The notes under the pieces were generated by a model that had not been told where the DNA came from, ran no database searches, and saw only the letters and a list, made by a program, of their open reading frames with translations. Positions 15,576-22,928 of a DNA stretch of 64,000 bases are shown piece after piece. The position numbers were made by a program, and so were the translations under genes. The first letter of the stretch is position 1; every line of letters starts with the position of its first letter. The stretch is from Blautia sp. (lineage in GTDB: Bacteria > Bacillota > Clostridia > Lachnospirales > Lachnospiraceae), in assembly GCA_022769545.1 (NCBI GenBank), contig JALEJS010000013.1, positions 1 to 64,000 of the forward strand. The letters are read 5' to 3'.

Positions 15576-16484
15576 ATGAATACACTAGAATTAAACAAAC
15601 TGAAAAAAATTTTTTCTGCCCTGGAGCTCCCTATGAACGAGGATGAGTCCATAAACAACGAAGCACTGGAAAAAGCGATCGAATATCAGATTCGTATTGG
15701 CGTTGAAGGTTTTTACTGCATGGGTTCCTCCGGAGAGGCACTCCTTCTCAGCCTCGAAGAGCGAATGAACGCACTTGAAGAAGTTATGAGAGTTGTAAAA
15801 GGACGTGTTCCGGTAATCGCACATGTCGGTACCGTTCGAACAGAAGATGTCATTACTCTTGCACGTCACGCGGAAAAGGCTGGCGTAAACGCAATCTCTA
15901 TGATTCCGCCATACTACTACAAATTCAGCATGGATGAAATCATCAGATACTATGAAGATGTCATCAATGCTACCGAGAATATTGGTATCATCGTTTATAA
16001 CATTCCACAGTTTACCGGTATTGAATTCAACAAAAACAACGCCGGAAGACTTCTGGGAAATCCGCGTACCATTGGTGTAAAACACACTTCAAACAATCTC
16101 TATTCCTTAGAGCGTATGAAGAATGCTTATCCTGAAATGATCATGTTCAACGGTTTTGATGAACAATTCCTCGGTGCTCTGGCTATGGGCGCAGAAGCAA
16201 CCATCGGAACAACCGTAAACGTATTTGCCCCGCTTTTCATCAAGGTGCGTGATTTATTCTGCGAAAACAATATCCCAGCCGCGCGGAAAATCCAGTCCGA
16301 GATTAACTACTGTGTAGAAGAAATGTGTAAAGTGGGTATTTTCAGCGCCGTAAAGTATGTCATGTCAAAGCGCGGCATTGAATACGGTGGCTGCAGAAAG
16401 CCATTCCATCCTTTAACAGCAGAAGAAGAAGCAAGAATGGATGCGATGATTGATCACTATGATCATTTTCTGAAACAGCTGTAA
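15576..16484 (+). CDS. Dihydrodipicolinate synthase/N-acetylneuraminate lyase family aldolase
   Basis: 302 residues, the usual length for the class I DapA/NanA superfamily. The ligand-binding loop GSSGEALLLSL is at 50-60, the catalytic tyrosine is Tyr141 in IIVYNIPQ, and the Schiff-base lysine is Lys169 in TIGVKHTSNN. Pyruvate is the common product or substrate; context with a sugar-acid TRAP system and a FadR regulator favours a keto-deoxy sugar-acid or similar aldolase over lysine biosynthesis (inference). It is co-directional with the regulator, 132 bp downstream, with its own structured leader. Confidence 0.9.
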   Translation: MNTLELNKLKKIFSALELPMNEDESINNEALEKAIEYQIRIGVEGFYCMGSSGEALLLSLEERMNALEEVMRVVKGRVPVIAHVGTVRTEDVITLARHAEKAGVNAISMIPPYYYKFSMDEIIRYYEDVINATENIGIIVYNIPQFTGIEFNKNNAGRLLGNPRTIGVKHTSNNLYSLERMKNAYPEMIMFNGFDEQFLGALAMGAEATIGTTVNVFAPLFIKVRDLFCENNIPAARKIQSEINYCVEEMCKVGIFSAVKYVMSKRGIEYGGCRKPFHPLTAEEEARMDAMIDHYDHFLKQL

Positions 16485-16489
16485 CCGTT

Positions 16490-16526
16490 AATCGCTGTCA
16501 TCCGCTAAGCGGATGGCAGCGATTTT
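16490..16526. terminator. Terminator after the DapA-type aldolase
   Basis: AATCGCTGTCATCCGC pairs with GCGGATGGCAGCGATT around TAA, with one mismatch, then TTTAT. It separates the plus-strand aldolase from the converging metallopeptidase gene. Confidence 0.8.
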
Positions 16527-16587
16527 ATCGTTCCCTTATCGTTTCCGTAACCGGTGTCTTTCATCCAATATCCTGCCATAATTACCC

Positions 16588-17202
16588 TTATCCCTGCCTG
16601 CGTATAATTCTTCCGCCTTCATTTCTCAGCCATTGAACTTGTCTCTTATAATCCGGAAGAATCTTTGCAACCTCATTCCAGAATGCTTTTGAATGATTCA
16701 TTTCTTTCCTGTGGCACAACTCATGAACCACAACATAATCGATGACCTCCGGCGGAGTCAGCATTAACAAACAGTTGAAATTAAGATTGCCCTTGCTGCT
16801 GCAGCTCCCCCACCGGGTTTTCTGGTTACGAATAGTGATCCTGCCATAGTTCACCCCTACCTGTTTTGAAAAATAAGCAACCCTGCCGGGTATGTACTCC
16901 AAAGCTTTATCTGCCAGCTTCCGAATCTCCGCATAAGATAATGGTTCTGTCTTTTCTGCTTCGTACAGAGCCTTCTTTTCCCGAAGCTTATTCATAGATT
17001 CCCGAATCCAGCTTTCCTTTTCCTGTAAGATTCGTTCTATCTCTTTTGAGGAAGTGCGCATTGGCGCCCTTACCGTTACTGTCAGGTCAGAATTCACCTG
17101 GATCGCCATCGTTTTTCTGTTTGATCTGATAACTGTAATTTCCACGTGAATCCTCCCAAAAGTAAAATCCGGTTCCCGGGTAGAAAAGTCATTCATTTTC
17201 AT
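16588..17202 (-). CDS. YgjP-type (DUF45) M48-like metallopeptidase
   Basis: 204 residues. The zinc site is VVVHELCHRKEMNHSKAFW: HELCH at 160-164 with a third histidine at 170. Upstream lies the conserved family block RNQKTRWGSCSSKGNLNFN (about 126-144). Physiological substrates of this family are not established; a soluble cytoplasmic location fits, because no signal peptide is visible. The ATG overlaps the stop codon of the preceding REC-domain gene by 4 bp (ATGA), indicating translational coupling. Confidence 0.88.
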   Translation of the reverse strand: MKMNDFSTREPDFTFGRIHVEITVIRSNRKTMAIQVNSDLTVTVRAPMRTSSKEIERILQEKESWIRESMNKLREKKALYEAEKTEPLSYAEIRKLADKALEYIPGRVAYFSKQVGVNYGRITIRNQKTRWGSCSSKGNLNFNCLLMLTPPEVIDYVVVHELCHRKEMNHSKAFWNEVAKILPDYKRQVQWLRNEGGRIIRRQG

Positions 17203-18116
17203 TGGAATTTTATCAGACTTCTCAGCAGACGGGCTGAATTAATCGGTTTTACCAGAAAATCATCCATTCCCACATCTGCTGCCATCTCCCGATTCTCAGG
17301 AACTGCATTTGCTGTAAGGGCTATAATCGGAACATTTGCACGCATCCGATTCGGAAGTTCCCGAATCAGCCTTGTTGACTCATATCCATCCATCACCGGC
17401 ATTTCTATGTCCATTAAAACGAAGTGATAGTAACCGGGTTCTTTTGCCTTCATTGCCGCTACCGCTTCCCTTCCGTCACCAGCCTCCTCCACAATGAAAC
17501 CGTGATCCACGAGAATTTCTTTCATAATCTCACGATTCAGTTTGTTGTCATCCACAATCAGAACCCGTCTTCCCACTAACGCATACACATTCTCCGGTTC
17601 TTCTGCTTCCGACTCCTCATCCACTGCTTCACCAAGCGCAGAGGATATGGTTAATTCCATACTGGAAAGAACCAGCTGCATTTTCTCAAGATATTCCTCA
17701 ACCTTAAAGCCATGCCTCCGGCCAAGTTCCGCATACCCCACCGCACTGTTCAGCTCTGTCCGCAAATCCCTCATTGATTTTCTTTGAAACTCCTCCGATT
17801 TTCTCGCAGTCTCCAGCTCTGTTTCCAGCATATCTATTTTTTCCAGGAGTATCTCCTGACTCGTCTGCGAACTTCGGCCATTGCCATCCTTATACCTGAG
17901 ATCAAACTCAATCGCGACCCCCAATACGTCAAGACATTTTTGAAATTCTTCAAATGTCATGCTTTCTCTGGCAAGCTTTCTGTACAAAGATGACGGAAGC
18001 ATTCCCATCCTTTTTGCAAGCTCTGCTTTCGATATTCCAAGGTCAGAACAAACGACATTAATTGTTTCTGCAGTCTTCATATCATCAGTCCCATCTTCAT
18101 CCGAAATATTAAACAT
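17199..18116 (-). CDS. Unusual response regulator: N-terminal HTH, coiled coil, C-terminal receiver
   Basis: 305 residues. Residues about 14-72 look like an XRE-type helix-turn-helix (LGISKAELAKRMGMLPSSLY). Residues 85-160 are rich in Glu/Lys/Leu and likely form a coiled coil. Residues 183-303 are a complete receiver domain with Asp189/Asp190, phosphoacceptor Asp236 in LMDIEMPVMDG, Thr in ALTA and Lys in FLVKPI. The order is the reverse of normal response regulators, in which REC is N-terminal. A start at Met13 is also possible, since neither ATG has a strong ribosome-binding site. It is 135 bp downstream of the RCC1/kinase operon without a clear terminator between them, so it may belong to that system. 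Confidence 0.85.
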   Translation of the reverse strand: MFNISDEDGTDDMKTAETINVVCSDLGISKAELAKRMGMLPSSLYRKLARESMTFEEFQKCLDVLGVAIEFDLRYKDGNGRSSQTSQEILLEKIDMLETELETARKSEEFQRKSMRDLRTELNSAVGYAELGRRHGFKVEEYLEKMQLVLSSMELTISSALGEAVDEESEAEEPENVYALVGRRVLIVDDNKLNREIMKEILVDHGFIVEEAGDGREAVAAMKAKEPGYYHFVLMDIEMPVMDGYESTRLIRELPNRMRANVPIIALTANAVPENREMAADVGMDDFLVKPINSARLLRSLIKFQ

Positions 18117-18251
18117 CCGTTTTTTGGCATCATAACATTTATGACATATTTTTACAAGGAAATCTGTCGATTCTCAGTAACTTTACAGCATCCTTTCGAT
18201 CCATCCTTCGGATCGCTTCTGTGGTCTCAAATATTGTCCGGATAACCTTTC

Positions 18252-20072
18252 TTACCATCCGATCTCACCGGCAATCAACAGTGATCCGTCAGACTGAATC
18301 CCAAGTGTACCATTCTCACCGGCTGCAACATATACTACATCCGTCCAGTTCTCCACATCGCACTGCCCCACATCGTTCCGTCCCGTGGCACAGACGGTTC
18401 CGTCCCCTTTCAATCCCACCGTATGGAAGGTTCCGAGGGCAAGCTGCTTCAGTCCTTTCCAGGAAGATGTATTGTACTGTCCAAAATCATACCCCTCCTG
18501 ATCTTTGATAAAGACGGCCGTGCCGTCGGAGCGAAGTGCCCCTATGGCATAATATCCCGGGTAAAGAGCAACAATATTGTCCCAGTTTTCCACCTCTGCA
18601 TCCACCAGTCCTTCCGCTGTCTCGCAGGCGATGGTTCCATCCTCCCGAAGACCCAGAATCCCATAATCTCTCGCTCTGCTGCAGTAAGTTACTACCTGCC
18701 GGATCCCCGTCCAGTTTTCCGCACCGGCTCCTCCTTGCGCTTCTCCGTACAGATAGCGTACACGAACCGTTCCGTCTGTTTTCAGTTCGACGATATAGCT
18801 GGTTACCAGGCCATGACTGCAGGAAAACTGACGGATTCCATCTTCCATGGCATAATAAATATGATTGTCGTCCATCCCCCACAGCGCACCGTTCTTATCC
18901 AGGTAAAGCAGTTCTTCGCATACTGCACCGGAGGAATGTACACATATGATGGACTCAAATCCAATTCCCTCTCCATATTCCACAGCATACGGATACTGGC
19001 TCATGGAATTCATGGAACTGTCTGTACCATACAGATACACCTGATCGTCATCCGCAACACCAATTACCGCAAATTCATCAAATACTTCACTTCTCACATA
19101 AAATATACGGTTCAGATTCTTCATTTCCGAAAGATCGCAATTTCCATAATTCTCAATCACCGGCACGATCTCCCCGTCCTTTTTTACAATTGCCACAGAA
19201 TGTCCGTTATAGCCGGCACCGGTAATACCTGCCACATTATCTGCTTCTTTCACCCTTGAGACAAAATCCGGCTGCGCAAGGCTTGGGGTCATGTTCCTGA
19301 CCACGATCGTTCCGTCACTTCGCACACCAAAACAGTGCATCTGGGAAACATACAGCTGTACAATATCTGTAAACTCGTCGAGTTCCTGAATTGCTTCACT
19401 GTAGGACTGATATACCATCTGCATTCTCACAGTTCCCTGTTCCGTCAGTCCGAAAATAATTCCTCCGTTGCTGGTAATATATTTCACATCCGTCCAACCG
19501 GCATCAATCTCCAGATATTCTCCATACCATCCGATAATCCGGCCGTCCTCCATCAATACAAACGGTGCCTCCGGCTGTGACATGATCGTAACCGCACGAA
19601 TTCGCCCCGTCTGTGAACAGCTGTACACCTGGTCATACTGCTCCAGATACCAGTTTGTCCGAAGACTTCCGTCCGCAGTCAGACCAATCAGTGTATTCCC
19701 TCTGCCGGCAATCGCCGTGATGTCTGTCCAGCGTTCCACATCTTCCTGTTTCTGCACCTCGCCAGCCACCACAATGGTACCGTCATAGCGCAGGCCTGCC
19801 GTAAAATGTTCTCCGGCTGCCACTGCGGCGATGTCTGTCCAGTCGGACACATCCCGCTGCAGATATTCATTGGATCCGAGCGTTTTCACCGTTCCGTCCT
19901 CCATGCGCATTGCACCATGTCTGTCCCCGGACGCATAACTTGTCTGCGGATTCGGATCCACTCTTGTCTGTGTTTCTCCGGAAACTGCTCTCGCATTCAC
20001 CAAAAGTATAATGCCAAGCAGCAAAATAACCTTTTTTGCCCATCTGAAATATCTTTTTTCTGTCATTTCCAT
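18252..20072 (-). CDS. Exported RCC1-repeat-like protein
   Basis: 606 residues from the ATG at 20070-20072, which follows AAGGG by nine bases; a GTG 27 bp upstream is less likely. An N-terminal hydrophobic segment (about 12-30, KVILLLGIILLVNARAVSG) acts as signal peptide or anchor. The rest is built of about 50-residue repeats of the pattern VAAGxxHTxGLxxDGTVxxxGxNxxGQCDVxxWTDVV, the RCC1-like beta-propeller signature. No kinase or enzymatic domain is visible. The repeats match those in the ectodomain of the adjacent kinase gene, 56 bp upstream, so it may be a co-receptor, decoy or ligand for it (inference). Last gene of the six-gene operon. Confidence 0.85.
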   Translation of the reverse strand: MEMTEKRYFRWAKKVILLLGIILLVNARAVSGETQTRVDPNPQTSYASGDRHGAMRMEDGTVKTLGSNEYLQRDVSDWTDIAAVAAGEHFTAGLRYDGTIVVAGEVQKQEDVERWTDITAIAGRGNTLIGLTADGSLRTNWYLEQYDQVYSCSQTGRIRAVTIMSQPEAPFVLMEDGRIIGWYGEYLEIDAGWTDVKYITSNGGIIFGLTEQGTVRMQMVYQSYSEAIQELDEFTDIVQLYVSQMHCFGVRSDGTIVVRNMTPSLAQPDFVSRVKEADNVAGITGAGYNGHSVAIVKKDGEIVPVIENYGNCDLSEMKNLNRIFYVRSEVFDEFAVIGVADDDQVYLYGTDSSMNSMSQYPYAVEYGEGIGFESIICVHSSGAVCEELLYLDKNGALWGMDDNHIYYAMEDGIRQFSCSHGLVTSYIVELKTDGTVRVRYLYGEAQGGAGAENWTGIRQVVTYCSRARDYGILGLREDGTIACETAEGLVDAEVENWDNIVALYPGYYAIGALRSDGTAVFIKDQEGYDFGQYNTSSWKGLKQLALGTFHTVGLKGDGTVCATGRNDVGQCDVENWTDVVYVAAGENGTLGIQSDGSLLIAGEIGW

Positions 20073-20128
20073 ACTGCCGTACCCTTTCCCAAATATCACA
20101 GCGGTATCCGATTACCGTTATATTCTCA

Positions 20129-22876
20129 TCAATATTGCCCCGGCAGGCATCCTGCAATCAGCAAAGCCCCTTCTGACGTAATTCCATAGGACTGAAAATC
20201 TCCGGCAAAGACAGCTGCCACATCCGTCCATCCACTGACCTCACACTGACCGTTTGCATTGGATCCGGTTGCCACTACGGTTCCGTCCTCCTTTCTCCCG
20301 ATCATATGCTCTTTTCCTGCCGCAATCTGCGTGATTCCTTTCCAGTCCAGCATTTCTCTGGAGATCCCGTCATAGATTCCTGCCTTTCCATCTTCATAAA
20401 GTGCAGACAGATTGGACCGGCCCCAGTAAACCAGTTCTGTGATCCGGCTGTTTTCCCGCTGCAGACCGTCTATCCGACTCTCTCCCATACAGACCGTTCC
20501 GTCTTCCAGAAGAGCATATTTGTTTTCTTTTCTGGACTCACACAATTTTCCCACACGCACCGTGTCATACAGCACTTGTTCCGAAGAATCGGCTCCTGCA
20601 GCCAGGATTCTGCCCTCCTGCGTCACTCCGTAAATCAGATTATCCACGACCATAATATTCTGTATCTGCCGCCACTCTTTCACCTTCTCAAATGCACCGC
20701 CCGCCACTGCCACGGTTCCGTCTTCCAGAAGACCTGCCGCTGTCGTTCCGGATGCCGAGATATCTTTCAGTCCCGTCCAGCTGCGCACCTCATCCATTCC
20801 CTGTGCATCCGGTGCAGTGCTGTAGAGAAGCACCGTCCCGTCTTCTTTCAGTCCAATCAGGAAATTATCTCCGGAAACTGCTTTTTTCAGTTTCTTCATC
20901 TGACCAGGCGAAGTACCCGGATGATGGATTCCCTGAAAAATAATCTGTCCTTCTGTCTTCACGATCAGAGAATCCGCACTGGTTTCAATTGCAGATATAT
21001 GGTTCCATTCTTTCATCCGGTCTTCGTACGTTCCCGCCAGCAGTATCTCTCCATCCCGGCGCAGCCCGGCAATATATCCGTCACTCAGACTGATGTCAAT
21101 GATCTGTGTCCATTCCAGGGCTTTCTCCATGTTCTCGCCAATATTCCCGGCAAGCACCACGTTCCCTTCCTCTGTCAGTCCGGCACTGACATCCTTACAG
21201 GCATCGATGACTGCGATCCCGGACCACGTATTCACCTGACACTGACCACAGCTGTCATCTCCCACGGCAGTGACACGGCCGTCTGACAGTCCCAGTGAAT
21301 GATTCGCTCCTGCCGCCACATATTCCATATCCGTCCAGTCAGAAACCTCCAGCTGTCCGTAATCATTATTTCCTGCACCAAGAACCGTTCCGTTTTCTCT
21401 GCACCCGAGGGTATGATTTTCGCCTGCCGAAACCTGAACCACATCTTTCCAGGTTTCCACGCCGCATTTCCCTCCGGTCTGGTCTCCCACTGCAACAACC
21501 GTATGATCGGCTTTCACCCCCACCGTGTGAGTTTGCCCGCTGGAAATACTGACTGCGCCTTCCCAGGCACTGCTGCCAAAATCCAGCATCCCGTAATCAT
21601 TTGTCCCTCTGCCTGTCACTTTTCCATCTTCTATAGTGACAAAATGATATCCGGAAGCAGAAAATGTCTCCCCTTCCGCTGCCGCCGCGGTGATCAGAGG
21701 CATAAGGTCCGCAGGCTCCGGCTCTGCTCCGGCTTCAATATCCGGTGCTGCTGTCGCTGTTATATCAGCTTCTGCTATGTCCGGCGCTGTTGTCTCTGCC
21801 GGTTTCCGGAACACGTAAAAGCCGGCAGACACCGACAGAAGAAGTACTGCCAGAACACCGGCAAGCTTCCCGTAAAATGCGAAGCCTCGGGATCTGCTTT
21901 TGCGATACAGATCCTCATACATCTCCTCCACATTTTGATACCGCTGACGGAGCTGGATTGCCAGACCTTTTTTTATCACATTGTTCAGAGCATCCGGTAC
22001 AGAACATCCCAACTGTGAAAACGTCCGCAGATTATCTTTTGTCAGACGTTCCACAGCGGAAGGAGGAGTCTCTCCCGAAATCATCCGGTACAGCACAGCG
22101 CTGACGGCATAAATATCCGTCCATGGTCCCTGCCGGCCTGCAGACTGATACTGTTCCGGCGGTGCGTAGCCCTGCTTCAGTACAATCGTAAAGGTTCGGC
22201 TTCTGTCATTTCCCGTCATACGGGCAGCACCGAAATCAATCAGCTTCGCATCCCCGGATGGAGTAATCATAATATTATCCGGACTGATGTCCCGATGAAT
22301 GATTCCTGCCCTGTGTACCACTTCCAGTGCCTGCAGCACCGGCCGCATCAGCTCCAGAGCAGTCTCGGCTTCCAGACGTCCGCCCCGGTCATTCAGAAAC
22401 TGCTTCAGCGTCACGCCTTCTACAAATTCCATGACCATGTAAGCCGTCCTGTTTTCGAAGAAAAAATCTTTTACCGACACGATTCCCTCCAGATGATCAA
22501 ACCTGGAAAGACTTCTGGCCTCCTCCATAAACCGTTCCAGACCATGTCTGTAGCCGTCCTCGTTCTCCCCCATCAGCACGGACAGACTGTAATGACCATG
22601 CCCCATCACGGTCCTAGAAGCCATACCAACGGGAAAATATTCTTTGACGGCCACACGTACCTCCAGAATCTGATCCCATCCCACATAGGTAACGCCGAAT
22701 CCGCCTTCCCCGAGCACCTTTCCGATCATATATTTCCCGTTTAAAACATACCCCGGCGGCAGCCACCTGGAATTTCTCTCATAGTTTCGCAGATCAAATC
22801 CGCAGTATGGACAGGCGTTTTCCGTTTTCGTATACTCTCTCATACAGCCCATACATCTCTTTTTCGGCTCAGGCAT
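20129..22876 (-). CDS. Membrane Ser/Thr protein kinase with RCC1-like extracellular repeats
   Basis: 915 residues. A zinc ribbon comes first (C8, C11, C22, C25). The kinase domain (about 48-325) has the glycine loop GEGGFG at 56-61, catalytic Lys78 in VAVKEY, HRDISPDN at 194-201 with the base Asp196, and DFG at 214-216, so it looks active. One membrane helix follows (about 335-356, YGKLAGVLAVLLLSVSAGFY), then an acidic/Ala-Pro linker. The C-terminal 500 residues are RCC1-like propeller repeats (VAAGANHSLGL, GAGNNDYGQLEVSDW). Kinase inside, propeller outside gives a receptor-kinase layout like PASTA kinases but with another sensor. It is 52 bp downstream of a paralogous kinase with a leucine-rich ectodomain. 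Confidence 0.92.
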   Translation of the reverse strand: MPEPKKRCMGCMREYTKTENACPYCGFDLRNYERNSRWLPPGYVLNGKYMIGKVLGEGGFGVTYVGWDQILEVRVAVKEYFPVGMASRTVMGHGHYSLSVLMGENEDGYRHGLERFMEEARSLSRFDHLEGIVSVKDFFFENRTAYMVMEFVEGVTLKQFLNDRGGRLEAETALELMRPVLQALEVVHRAGIIHRDISPDNIMITPSGDAKLIDFGAARMTGNDRSRTFTIVLKQGYAPPEQYQSAGRQGPWTDIYAVSAVLYRMISGETPPSAVERLTKDNLRTFSQLGCSVPDALNNVIKKGLAIQLRQRYQNVEEMYEDLYRKSRSRGFAFYGKLAGVLAVLLLSVSAGFYVFRKPAETTAPDIAEADITATAAPDIEAGAEPEPADLMPLITAAAAEGETFSASGYHFVTIEDGKVTGRGTNDYGMLDFGSSAWEGAVSISSGQTHTVGVKADHTVVAVGDQTGGKCGVETWKDVVQVSAGENHTLGCRENGTVLGAGNNDYGQLEVSDWTDMEYVAAGANHSLGLSDGRVTAVGDDSCGQCQVNTWSGIAVIDACKDVSAGLTEEGNVVLAGNIGENMEKALEWTQIIDISLSDGYIAGLRRDGEILLAGTYEDRMKEWNHISAIETSADSLIVKTEGQIIFQGIHHPGTSPGQMKKLKKAVSGDNFLIGLKEDGTVLLYSTAPDAQGMDEVRSWTGLKDISASGTTAAGLLEDGTVAVAGGAFEKVKEWRQIQNIMVVDNLIYGVTQEGRILAAGADSSEQVLYDTVRVGKLCESRKENKYALLEDGTVCMGESRIDGLQRENSRITELVYWGRSNLSALYEDGKAGIYDGISREMLDWKGITQIAAGKEHMIGRKEDGTVVATGSNANGQCEVSGWTDVAAVFAGDFQSYGITSEGALLIAGCLPGQY

Positions 22877-22928
22877 CTTTGGTTTCCCTCCCCGTTCTTT
22901 TTACAGCGGGCTTTCACACTCCGCATTG

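Noticed and set aside
18117-18251. Terminator between the RCC1-like gene and the HTH-REC gene
   Set aside because: A 6-bp stem CGATCC/GGATCG is present (about 18198-18216) but no T-run follows on the minus strand, so it is not listed as a terminator.
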